Part shown: positions 1 through 5,487 of the stretch, one piece after another
Position numbering within the stretch: position 1 is the stretch's first letter
Layout of the letters: each line of letters opens with the position of its first letter
NCBI RefSeq assembly: GCF_937958535.1
Contig: NZ_CALGNQ010000037.1
Coordinates: 1 to 5,851 of the forward strand
Direction of reading: 5' to 3'
Length of the DNA: 5,851 bases
Source: an uncultured Georgenia sp.
GTDB taxonomy: Bacteria; Actinomycetota; Actinomycetes; Actinomycetales; Actinomycetaceae
The notes under the pieces: model-generated
Told to the model about the DNA's origin: nothing
Database searches by the model: none
What the model saw: only the letters and a program-made list of their open reading frames with translations
Program-made: the position numbers and the translations under genes

Positions 1-1481
1 CGGGTGGTGGCGTCGGTGCCGGACTGGGTGTCGAGGATGCGCACCTTGAAGTCGATGAGCTCGAAGTCCTCCAGCTCGGGGTACACGTCCACCAGCGCCT
101 GGCGCAGGGCGTGGTCCAGCGCGTTGACCGGCCCGTTGCCCTCTCCGGTGCACACGACGCGGCCGCGGCCGGTGTGGAGCTTGACGGTGGCCTCGGCCTG
201 GGTCAGGGAGATGTCCTCGCTCAGCGTCTGCACCATGGCGCGCCAGCTCTCGACGGTGAAGTAGCGCGGCCGGGTGCCGTCGAGCTCCTCCCGCAGGAGC
301 AGCTCGAAGGAGGCGTCGGCGGCGTCGAAGGTGTACCCCTGCGCCTCGGCGGCCTTGACCCGCTCGGTGACCCGGGCCAGGACGTCCGCGCGGCCGGACA
401 GGTCGATGCCGAGCTCGCGCCCCTTGAGCTCGATGCTCGCCCGCCCGGCCATCTCCGAGACGAGCATGCGCATGTCGTTGCCGACGGCGACCGGGTCGAT
501 GTGCTGGTAGAGGTCCGGGTCCACCCGGATCGCCGAGGCGTGCAGCCCCGCCTTGTGGGCGAAGGCGCTGGCCCCCACGTAGGGCTGTCGGGCGTACGGG
601 CTGATGTTGGTGATCTCGCTGATGGCGTGGGCGAGCCGGCTCGCCTCGCGCAGACCGTCGCCGGCCAGCGTCGGCACCTTGTGCTTGAGCTCGAGGTTGG
701 CCACGCAGGTGACGAGGTCGGCGTTGCCGGTGCGCTCCCCGTAGCCGTTGACGGTGCCCTGGACGTGGCGCACCCCGGCCTCGACGGCGGCGATCGAGTT
801 GGCCACCGCGCAGCCGGTGTCGTTGTGGGCGTGGATGCCGAGCTTGCCGTCGACGGCGGCGCGCACCTCGGTGACGATCTCGGTGACCCAGCCGGGGAGC
901 ATGCCGCCGTTGGTGTCGCACAGGACGATGACGTCGGCGCCCGCGTCGAGCGCCGCCCGGGCCGCGCTCAGCGTGTAGCCGGCGTCGTAGCGGTAGCCGT
1001 CGAAGAAGTGCTCGAGGTCGACGAACACCTCCCGGTCCTGCTCCTTGAGGTAGCGGACGGTGTCGGCGATCATCCGCAGGTTCTCCTCGCCGGTGGTGCG
1101 CAGCGCCCGCTCGACGTGCCGGATGTCGCTCTTGGCCACGATGGTGACGACCGGGGCCTCGGAGTCGACCAGCGCCCGCACCTGCGGGTCGTCGTGCGGG
1201 CGGGTGCCCGCCTTGCAGGTGGACCCGAAGGCGGCGAGCTTCGCGTGCCGCAGGTCGAGCTCCTTCGCGGCCCGCGCGAAGAACTCGGTGTCCTTGGGAA
1301 TGGCGCCGGGCCAGCCACCCTCGATGTAGCCGACCCCGAGCTCGTCGAGCAGCGCGGCGATGGCGAGCTTGTCCGCCACCGAGAGGTTCATCCCCTCCTG
1401 CTGCGCGCCGTCGCGCAGGGTCGTGTCGTAGACGTCGATGGTGAGCTCGCCCTGCGAAGCGAGGCGCGTCGTCGTACTCAT
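1..1481 (-). CDS. cimA: Citramalate synthase (CimA type), 3' end cut by window edge
   Basis: Condenses pyruvate with acetyl-CoA to (R)-citramalate, the first step of the threonine-independent isoleucine route. About 493 residues are visible; the family usually has about 520-540, so only the last few tens of residues are missing. The N-terminal HMGL-like TIM barrel carries DTTLRDGAQQEG at residues 19-30 (catalytic Arg23, metal ligand Asp24) and the metal-binding HAHND at 217-221. A linker region with SEMAGRASIELKGRELG (near 335-360) leads to a C-terminal LeuA-type regulatory/dimerisation domain from about 375 onward, which in relatives binds the feedback inhibitor. The start at 1481 is preferred because AGAGGA lies 9 nt upstream; an in-frame ATG at 1490 directly abuts that site. 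The 176-nt 5' region holds a leader peptide and terminator. Actinobacterial LeuA is usually longer and differs in motif context, so 2-isopropylmalate synthase is less likely. A homocitrate synthase-like activity cannot be excluded from sequence alone. Confidence 0.92.
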   Translation of the reverse strand, partial: MSTTTRLASQGELTIDVYDTTLRDGAQQEGMNLSVADKLAIAALLDELGVGYIEGGWPGAIPKDTEFFARAAKELDLRHAKLAAFGSTCKAGTRPHDDPQVRALVDSEAPVVTIVAKSDIRHVERALRTTGEENLRMIADTVRYLKEQDREVFVDLEHFFDGYRYDAGYTLSAARAALDAGADVIVLCDTNGGMLPGWVTEIVTEVRAAVDGKLGIHAHNDTGCAVANSIAAVEAGVRHVQGTVNGYGERTGNADLVTCVANLELKHKVPTLAGDGLREASRLAHAISEITNISPYARQPYVGASAFAHKAGLHASAIRVDPDLYQHIDPVAVGNDMRMLVSEMAGRASIELKGRELGIDLSGRADVLARVTERVKAAEAQGYTFDAADASFELLLREELDGTRPRYFTVESWRAMVQTLSEDISLTQAEATVKLHTGRGRVVCTGEGNGPVNALDHALRQALVDVYPELEDFELIDFKVRILDTQSGTDATT

Positions 1482-1490
1482 CTCTCTCAT

Positions 1491-1496
1491 TCCTCT
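1491..1496 (-). promoter_or_regulatory. Ribosome binding site deciding the cimA start
   Basis: AGAGGA on the minus strand lies 9 nt before the ATG at 1481 and 0 nt before the in-frame ATG at 1490. The spacing favours 1481 as the cimA start, which shortens the protein by three residues (Met-Arg-Glu). Confidence 0.6.
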
Positions 1497-1574
1497 GTCC
1501 AGCGGCCGCAGTCCGTGCTCCCGGCGGGGGTGGTGCCGGTCTCGGTGTCACCGGGCGGGGTCGGTCCCGGCAAC

Positions 1575-1602
1575 AAAAAAACCTCCCGGGGTACGGGAGG
1601 TT
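1575..1602 (-). terminator. Intrinsic terminator/attenuator hairpin upstream of cimA
   Basis: Read on the minus strand, AACCTCCCG (1602-1594), loop TACCC, and CGGGAGGTT (1588-1580) form a perfect 9-bp stem. Five further T follow (1579-1575), so the T-run is seven bases counting the stem's last two. The T-run lies only on the minus-strand side, so termination is directed at transcripts heading into cimA. It is 94 nt upstream of the cimA start and 120 nt past the ilvE stop, and directly abuts the preceding 11-bp hairpin. It could be a simple ilvE terminator, but the leader ORF and hairpin in front of it favour a conditional attenuator. Confidence 0.85.
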
Positions 1603-1631
1603 GCGCACGCGACGGGTGGTGTCGCGTGCGC
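1603..1631 (-). promoter_or_regulatory. 11-bp hairpin following the leader peptide stop codon
   Basis: On the minus strand GCGCACGCGAC (1631-1621) and GTCGCGTGCGC (1613-1603) are perfect complements around the 7-nt loop ACCACCC. The first base of the stem is the last base of the leader's TAG stop, and the last base is adjacent to the terminator stem. A ribosome stalled on or terminating at the leader would cover the 5' arm. This position suits a pause or control hairpin in translation-coupled attenuation. The role is inferred; the pairing is directly seen. Confidence 0.75.
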
Positions 1632-1657
1632 TAGCCGATAATGAGCCGGAACTGCAT
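1631..1657 (-). CDS. Putative leader peptide MQFRLIIG of the cimA attenuator
   Basis: An eight-codon ORF, ATG CAG TTC CGG CTC ATT ATC GGC TAG, sits between ilvE and cimA. Codons 5-7 encode Leu-Ile-Ile, and Ile6 is ATT, a codon expected to be rare in so GC-rich a genome. Its stop touches an 11-bp hairpin that is followed at once by an intrinsic terminator. This is the arrangement of ribosome-mediated attenuators, and the residues match the products of the pathway that cimA feeds. No Shine-Dalgarno sequence is visible. A -10-like CATCAT ends 6 nt before the ATG, so a leaderless start is likely. An in-frame GTG at 1675 would give a 14-residue version (GTG start, then WHHVG before the same peptide). 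Leader peptides are predicted upstream of several amino acid genes in Actinobacteria; I do not recognise this particular sequence. Confidence 0.68.
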   Translation of the reverse strand: MQFRLIIG

Positions 1658-1663
1658 GCCGAC

Positions 1664-1669
1664 ATGATG
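1664..1669 (-). promoter_or_regulatory. Candidate -10 element for the cimA leader transcript
   Basis: CATCAT on the minus strand matches TATAAT at four of six positions, including the key A at position 2 and T at position 6. It is followed by 6 nt (GTCGGC) and then the A of the leader ATG, the expected position of a transcription start for a leaderless message. No convincing -35 box lies 16-18 nt upstream, which is common for actinobacterial promoters. Readthrough from ilvE may also supply the transcript. Confidence 0.4.
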
Positions 1670-1722
1670 CCACACCGACGGCGTGGCCGAGACCACTCGT
1701 CCGGATCGTGGCGCACCGTCGG

Positions 1723-2817
1723 TCAGGCCAGGCGGCGCATCCAGCCGTGGGTGTCCTCGGCGCGGCCGAACTGGATGTCGGTGAGCCGGTGGAAGAGCCG
1801 GGTGGTGGTCGGGCCGGCCCCGCCGTCGCCGACGGTGACGTCGAAGGACTCCCCCGCGAGCCGGCCGATCGGGGTGATGACGGCGGCCGTGCCGCAGGCG
1901 AAGACCTCGGTCACCGATCCGTCCTGGATGCCGGCCAGCAGCCCCTGGAGCGGGATGTCGGCCTCCTCCACCCGGACACCCTGCTCGGTGAGCAGCTCGA
2001 TGATGGAGGAGCGGGTGACCCCCTCGAGGATGGTGCCGGTGAGCGCGGGGGTGCGCACGACGCCGTCGGCGTGGACGACGAAGACGTTCATCCCGCCGAG
2101 CTCCTCGAGGTTGGTCCGGGTGGCGGCGTCCAGGAAGCACACCTGCTCGAAGCCCTTGCCGTAGGCGTACTGCTGGGGCAGCAGGCTGGCGGCGTAGTTC
2201 CCCCCGAACTTCGCGCTGCCCGTCCCGCCCGGGCCGGCCCGGTGGTAGTCCTCGGCCACCCAGATCGACACCGGCTCGAAGCCCTTGACGAAGTAGGGAC
2301 CCACGGGCGAGGCGATGACGAGGTACTCGAAGCGGTGGGCGGGACGCACCCCGAGGAAGGGCTCGGTGGCGATCATGAAGGGCCGCAGGTAGAGGCTGGA
2401 GCCGGGGCTCGAGGGCACCCACTCGATGTCGGTCTCCACCAGGGTGCGGATGGAGGCGAGGAAGTCGGCCTCGGGCAGCTCGGGCATCGCCAGGCGGCGC
2501 GCCGAGGCCTGGAAACGCCGGGCGTTGACCTCCGGGCGGAAGGCCCACACCGAGCCGTCGGCGTGCCGGTAGGCCTTGAGCCCCTCGAAGATCTCCTGGG
2601 CGTAGTGGAGCACCGCGGCCGCCGGCGACAGCTCGAGCGGGGCGAAGCCCTCGACCCGGTGCCCGTGCCACCCCTCGTCCAGGGTCCACGTGGCCCGGGC
2701 CATGTGGTCGGTGAACTCCACCCCGAAGCTCAGCCGCTCGAGCGCTGCCGCCCGCTCCGCCGTCGTCCGGGGACGAGAGCTCGGCACGATGGCGAATTCG
2801 GCGGGTGCGGTGGTCAT
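1723..2817 (-). CDS. ilvE: Branched-chain amino acid aminotransferase
   Basis: A PLP-dependent enzyme of fold type IV that interconverts Ile, Leu and Val with their 2-oxo acids, using 2-oxoglutarate/glutamate. It is a cytoplasmic protein of 364 residues, the usual length for the actinobacterial BCAT family. Visible landmarks are AQEIFEGLKAYR (73-84), SLYLRPFMIATEP (141-153), the PLP-lysine motif GSAKFGGNYAASL with Lys203, EELGGMNVF (238-246), GTILEGVTR (261-269) and ACGTAAVITPIG (307-318). GGGAGG lies 6 nt upstream of the ATG at 2817, making this start firm. It lies 133 bp downstream of leuB and 241 bp upstream of cimA, on the same strand. It catalyses the last step of the pathways that LeuB and CimA feed. 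No broken or missing motif is seen. Confidence 0.96.
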   Translation of the reverse strand: MTTAPAEFAIVPSSRPRTTAERAAALERLSFGVEFTDHMARATWTLDEGWHGHRVEGFAPLELSPAAAVLHYAQEIFEGLKAYRHADGSVWAFRPEVNARRFQASARRLAMPELPEADFLASIRTLVETDIEWVPSSPGSSLYLRPFMIATEPFLGVRPAHRFEYLVIASPVGPYFVKGFEPVSIWVAEDYHRAGPGGTGSAKFGGNYAASLLPQQYAYGKGFEQVCFLDAATRTNLEELGGMNVFVVHADGVVRTPALTGTILEGVTRSSIIELLTEQGVRVEEADIPLQGLLAGIQDGSVTEVFACGTAAVITPIGRLAGESFDVTVGDGGAGPTTTRLFHRLTDIQFGRAEDTHGWMRRLA

Positions 2818-2889
2818 GGCGGGCCTCCCAGCGGTCCTTCGGTCATCCGCGCGTGGGCGGGTGCTGGTGCGTGTGGTGTTCTCGTCCCG

Positions 2890-2895
2890 AGGGTA
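2890..2895 (-). promoter_or_regulatory. Candidate -10 element upstream of ilvE
   Basis: TACCCT on the minus strand fits the actinobacterial TANNNT pattern and would start a transcript near 2883, giving a 5' untranslated region of about 66 nt before ilvE. No good -35 hexamer is present at 16-18 nt. In this GC-rich background the match is modest evidence. Confidence 0.3.
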
Positions 2896-2924
2896 GTCCC
2901 TCCGGCGGCGACGCCGAGGCGCCT

Positions 2925-2941
2925 CCGCGGCCAGGCCGCGG
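2925..2941 (-). repeat. Inverted repeat just after the leuB stop
   Basis: CCGCGGC and GCCGCGG form a 7-bp stem with a 3-nt loop (CAG on the plus strand), starting 9 nt past the leuB stop codon. There is no T-run on either side, so it is not a canonical intrinsic terminator. It may slow polymerase or protect the leuB mRNA end. A second, bulged stem (CCTC/GAGG plus GGCG/CGCC) lies at 2899-2919. Confidence 0.35.
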
Positions 2942-2950
2942 AAGGTCGGC

Positions 2951-4006
2951 TCAGCGGGTGGTGACGGCGGCGACCGCCGCGGCCAGCGCGTCGCCCACCT
3001 CGGTGGTGGTGCGCGTGGCCGTGCCCCGCTCGGCGATGTCCGCCGCGACGGCCTGCTCCACCTGAGCCGCGGCGTCGGCGAAGCCGAGGTGGGCGAGGAG
3101 GAGGGCGACCGACAGCACGGTGGCGGTCGGGTCGGCTTTGCCCTGGCCGGCGATGTCGGGCGCCGAGCCGTGCACCGGCTCGAACATGCTCGGGAAGGTG
3201 CGGTCCGGGTTGACGTTGCCGGAGGCGGCCAGCCCGATCCCGCCGGTCACCGCGGCCGCGAGGTCGGTGATGATGTCGCCGAAGAGGTTGTCGGTGACGA
3301 TGACGTCGAAGCGCCCCGGGTCGGTGACGAGGAAGATCGTCGCCGCGTCGACGTGGAGGTAGTCCACCGTGACGTCGGGGTACTCGGCGTTGACGCGCTC
3401 GACGGTGCGCCGCCACAGGTGGCCGGCGTGGACGAGGACGTTGTGCTTGTGGACGAGGGTGAGCTTCTTGCGCGGCCGGGCGGCGGCGCGGGCGAACGCG
3501 TCGCGCACGACACGCTCGACGCCGAACGCCGTGTTGACGCTGACCTCGTTGGCGACCTCGTGCGGGGTGCCCACGCGGATGGCGCCGCCGTTGCCGACGT
3601 AGGGACCCTCGGTTCCCTCGCGGACGACGACGAAGTCGACCTCACCCGGGTCGGCCAGCGGGGTGGCCACACCCGGGAAGAGACGCGACGGCCGCAGGTT
3701 GACGTAGTGGTCCAGCTCGAAGCGCAGCCGGAGCAGCAGGCCGCGCTCGAGCACGCCGCTCGGAACGGAGGGGTCCCCCACCGCGCCGAGGAGGATGGCG
3801 TCGTGCTGCTTGATCGCGGCGAGGTCCTCGTCGGTGAGGGTCTCGCCGGTGCGGTGCCAACGGGCCGCGCCGAGGTCGTACGGTGTCGTGCGGACGGTGA
3901 CGTCCTGACCCGACAGCGCCGCCTCGAGGACCTTGAGCCCCTCCGCGACGACTTCCCGGCCGATGCCGTCGCCGGCGATCACTGCGAGGTCGATGGTGCG
4001 CGTCAT
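2951..4006 (-). CDS. leuB: 3-Isopropylmalate dehydrogenase
   Basis: Oxidises and decarboxylates (2R,3S)-3-isopropylmalate to 2-oxoisocaproate with NAD+ in leucine synthesis. In the citramalate route the same enzyme converts 3-methylmalate to 2-oxobutyrate, linking it to the nearby cimA. The protein has 351 residues, normal for the short actinobacterial form. AGDGIGREV is at 11-19, and the substrate arginines are Arg95 (LRLRFE), Arg105 (NLRP) and Arg129 (VVRE). Tyr136 lies in GTEGPYVG and Lys187 in HKHNVL. The metal-binding acids are Asp220 (HVDA), Asp244 and Asp248 (FGDIITD). The NAD-binding loop is HGSAPDIAGQGKADP at 279-293. The frame is open upstream to 4330, but homology starts at MTRTIDLAVI. 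At the ATG at 4006 a -10-like TAGGGT ends 7 nt upstream, suggesting a leaderless message; AGGGTG might instead act as a weak RBS. It follows the ASCH gene by 43 bp and precedes ilvE. Confidence 0.96.
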   Translation of the reverse strand: MTRTIDLAVIAGDGIGREVVAEGLKVLEAALSGQDVTVRTTPYDLGAARWHRTGETLTDEDLAAIKQHDAILLGAVGDPSVPSGVLERGLLLRLRFELDHYVNLRPSRLFPGVATPLADPGEVDFVVVREGTEGPYVGNGGAIRVGTPHEVANEVSVNTAFGVERVVRDAFARAAARPRKKLTLVHKHNVLVHAGHLWRRTVERVNAEYPDVTVDYLHVDAATIFLVTDPGRFDVIVTDNLFGDIITDLAAAVTGGIGLAASGNVNPDRTFPSMFEPVHGSAPDIAGQGKADPTATVLSVALLLAHLGFADAAAQVEQAVAADIAERGTATRTTTEVGDALAAAVAAVTTR

Positions 4007-4013
4007 GCGGGAC

Positions 4014-4019
4014 ACCCTA
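4014..4019 (-). promoter_or_regulatory. Candidate -10 element for leuB (leaderless start)
   Basis: TAGGGT on the minus strand fits TANNNT and is followed by 7 nt and then the A of the leuB ATG, so transcription could begin at the start codon. No clear -35 is visible. The same bases give a possible weak RBS (AGGGTG), so the two readings compete. Confidence 0.4.
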
Positions 4020-4049
4020 GCCAGCGTCCACCGGTCGGGACGGCGCGTC

Positions 4050-4601
4050 TCACGTAGTGACCGGCTGCCGGGTGTGGCGTGGCGGCTTGGGGTCGAGGAG
4101 GCGGAAACGCTCGAGCACAACCGGCACGGTCGGGGCGAAGGGCAGCCCGGCGGCGGCGAGCTCGGCGGTGAAGAGCTCCTCGTGCTCGGTGCGCCACCGG
4201 TCCACGTCGCCCTCCCCCTCGGCGGCGACGTGGGCGGCGTCGACGTCCCGGAACGGCACGACGTCGACGCCGGTGGTGACAACGAGCGCCCGCGGCCGAC
4301 CCGCGCCGTCGAGGACGATCGAGAGGTCACCGGGGGCGGGCAGCGGGACGCCCTGCCACCCGTAGAGCTGCGCCGGACTCGCCGTGGCGGTCTTCCGGCC
4401 CTCGAGGAGGAGCGCGAGGCGGGCGTCGGCGGTCGTGGGGTCGCTGCCGAAGGACCACGCCGGTGGGGGCACCGTGCCGAGGGGCTGCTGCCCCACGACG
4501 ACGTCGAGACGGTCGAGACCGGCCCGTTTGCGCGCCGTGGCCCAGTACGCCTCGACCGCGGCGTCCTGTGCGGTCTGCGGTCCCGCCGCGTCCTCGCTCA
4601 T
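4050..4601 (-). CDS. ASCH domain-containing protein
   Basis: A 183-residue cytoplasmic protein with an ASCH fold, a PUA-like beta-barrel linked to RNA binding; some members such as E. coli YqfB hydrolyse N4-acetylcytidine. The domain begins at WSFGSDPTTADARLALLLEG (49-68), with the family GxK(T)xT signature as GRKTAT (68-73). It continues through GDLSIVLDGAGRPRALVVTT (91-110), an acidic EGEGD segment (128-132), WRTEHEELFT (136-145) and the closing strand VVLERFRLL (161-169). The first 45 residues are an Ala-rich helix-like extension seen in longer actinobacterial ASCH proteins. The start at 4601 follows a -10-like CAGACT ending 7 nt upstream, and no good RBS is visible. It is 43 bp upstream of leuB on the same strand and could be co-transcribed with it, but no functional link to branched-chain amino acids is evident. 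The substrate is unknown. Confidence 0.88.
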   Translation of the reverse strand: MSEDAAGPQTAQDAAVEAYWATARKRAGLDRLDVVVGQQPLGTVPPPAWSFGSDPTTADARLALLLEGRKTATASPAQLYGWQGVPLPAPGDLSIVLDGAGRPRALVVTTGVDVVPFRDVDAAHVAAEGEGDVDRWRTEHEELFTAELAAAGLPFAPTVPVVLERFRLLDPKPPRHTRQPVTT

Positions 4602-4673
4602 GGTCCCGAGTCTGCCAGGTCCGCGGGGTGCGTAACCTGGTGGAGCACGAGCGTCGCCGTGAAGGAGCCACCG
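4602..4673. promoter_or_regulatory. Divergent promoter region, ASCH gene / DUF4870 gene
   Basis: This 72-bp spacer must hold the start signals for both genes unless transcripts enter from outside. On the plus strand TAACCT (4633-4638) fits TANNNT and would start near 4645, about 29 nt before the DUF4870 ATG; AAGGAG (4662-4667) is its RBS with a 6-nt spacer. On the minus strand CAGACT (4614-4609) ends 7 nt before the ASCH ATG. The -35 position of each candidate falls on or next to the other's -10, so the two polymerases would compete. No strong -35 hexamers are seen. Confidence 0.4.
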
Positions 4674-5414
4674 ATGTCCACCACTCCCCCCGAGCCCGAG
4701 GACCACGCCGTCCGGCCGCACGGGAGCGGGCCCGACCAGCCTCCGGCCCCCGGCGAGGACGGTCCCGGCCTGCCGCGGCCGGCCACGGCCGAGGGGACCT
4801 CCGACCAGCCCCCGGCCCCCGGCGGGCCGCCGCCCGGCTACCAGGGCCGCTCGTACCAGGGGCCGACCCCGGACGCACCGCACCCGCCGCCCCACCACGG
4901 CGTCGGGCCCCAGCAGCCGTACCAGGCGGGCCCGCAGCAGCCTCCGTTCCCGGGGCAGCCCCCGCACCCGGGGCAGCCCCCGTACCAGGGCGGCCCCTAC
5001 CCACCGCCCTCCCCGGGTTACCCGCCCCACCCCGGCCAGGGGCCCTACTACCGGCAGCCCGGGGGTGACGACCGGACGATCGCGGTGCTGGCCCACCTGT
5101 CCCCGCTCATCGCGATCGTGCTCAGCGCGGGTCTGCTCAGCTTCCTCGGGCCGCTCATCGTGTGGCTCATCTGGAAGGACCGCAGCCCGCTGGTGCGCAA
5201 CGCGGCGGCGAGCGCGTTCAACTTCAACATGACCGTGTGGCTGGCCAACGTCCTCGCGTTCGCCGTCATCTTCACGGTGGTGCTCATCCCGCTGTCGATC
5301 GTGCTCTGGGTCGGGGCCTTCGTCGCCCAGCTCGTGCTGTCGATCATGGGGGCGCTCGCCGCGAACCGGGGCGAGGTCTACCGGTACCCGCTGCAGGTGC
5401 CGCTCCTCAGCTGA
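4674..5414 (+). CDS. DUF4870 membrane protein with Pro/Gly/Gln/Tyr-rich N-terminus
   Basis: A 246-residue protein of unknown function, probably in the cytoplasmic membrane. Residues 1-130 are a disordered Pro/Gly/Gln-rich region with Tyr in repeats such as PGQPPH, PGQPPY and PGYPPHPGQ. Residues 131-246 form a DUF4870 domain: TIAVLAHLSPLIAI begins a long hydrophobic segment (135-167), followed by the polar loop WKDRSPLVRNAAASAFNFNMT (167-187), where family members have a conserved charged/aromatic stretch. Two more membrane segments lie near 188-204 and 207-229, and the protein ends in a short RYPLQVPLLS tail. The ATG at 4674 has AAGGAG 6 nt upstream, so the start is firm even though the frame is open farther upstream. 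Tails of this kind fused to DUF4870 are common in actinobacteria; a scaffold or condensate role is only a guess. It is transcribed alone, divergently from the ASCH gene. Confidence 0.88.
   Translation: MSTTPPEPEDHAVRPHGSGPDQPPAPGEDGPGLPRPATAEGTSDQPPAPGGPPPGYQGRSYQGPTPDAPHPPPHHGVGPQQPYQAGPQQPPFPGQPPHPGQPPYQGGPYPPPSPGYPPHPGQGPYYRQPGGDDRTIAVLAHLSPLIAIVLSAGLLSFLGPLIVWLIWKDRSPLVRNAAASAFNFNMTVWLANVLAFAVIFTVVLIPLSIVLWVGAFVAQLVLSIMGALAANRGEVYRYPLQVPLLS
4950..4985 (+). repeat. Tandem 18-bp coding repeat in the Pro-rich tail
   Basis: Two adjacent 18-bp units (4950-4967 and 4968-4985) match at 17 of 18 positions, differing only in CAC versus TAC. They encode PGQPPH and PGQPPY in the DUF4870 protein. 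The near identity at the DNA level points to a recent duplication by slippage, so the tail length may vary among strains. Confidence 0.7.
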
Positions 5415-5451
5415 CCGCGCGGGACCGTCGCGGCTGCAGGCGTCGCTCCTC

Positions 5452-5487
5452 GGCCGGTGCGGGGGCGGTGGCCGGTGCGGGGGCGGT
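5452..5487. repeat. Perfect tandem 18-bp repeat in intergenic DNA
   Basis: GGCCGGTGCGGGGGCGGT occurs twice in a row without mismatch (5452-5469, 5470-5487), 37 bp past the DUF4870 stop. It is G-rich on the plus strand, with two five-G runs. It is not within a convincing gene. It may be a slippage duplication; a terminator role for the DUF4870 transcript is not supported, as there is no T-run. Confidence 0.75.

Noticed and set aside
1488..1490. ATG at 1490 as the cimA start
   Set aside because: The only plausible RBS (AGAGGA, 1496-1491) directly touches this ATG, leaving no spacer; the ATG at 1481 has a normal 9-nt spacer.
111..1634. A 507-codon plus-strand open frame opposite cimA
   Set aside because: The minus strand encodes a complete CimA with catalytic motifs. 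The plus-strand frame has repetitive Val/Gly/Asp/Ala composition with no domain, as expected for an antisense shadow in GC-rich DNA.
2818..2846. A possible small ORF starting ATG at 2846 (MTEGPLGGPP...) as an ilvE leader
   Set aside because: It has no Ile/Leu/Val cluster, no hairpin-terminator pair downstream, and overlaps the ilvE start out of frame.
1708..2964. A 418-codon plus-strand open frame opposite ilvE
   Set aside because: It is antisense to a well-conserved aminotransferase, has low-complexity composition, and has no RBS or recognisable motif.
4007..4330. Upstream extension of the leuB frame to 4330
   Set aside because: The extra residues are Ser/Pro/Arg-rich, overlap the ASCH gene in another frame and precede the conserved LeuB N-terminus at 4006.
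3933..4673. Plus-strand extension of the DUF4870 frame upstream of 4674
   Set aside because: It runs antisense through the ASCH gene. The AAGGAG site 6 nt before the ATG at 4674 and the start of the Pro-rich tail there fix the true start.
5415..5433. CCGCG/CGCGG inverted repeat right after the DUF4870 stop as its terminator
   Set aside because: It is only a 5-bp stem with a 9-nt loop and no T-run; such pairs are frequent by chance at this GC content.
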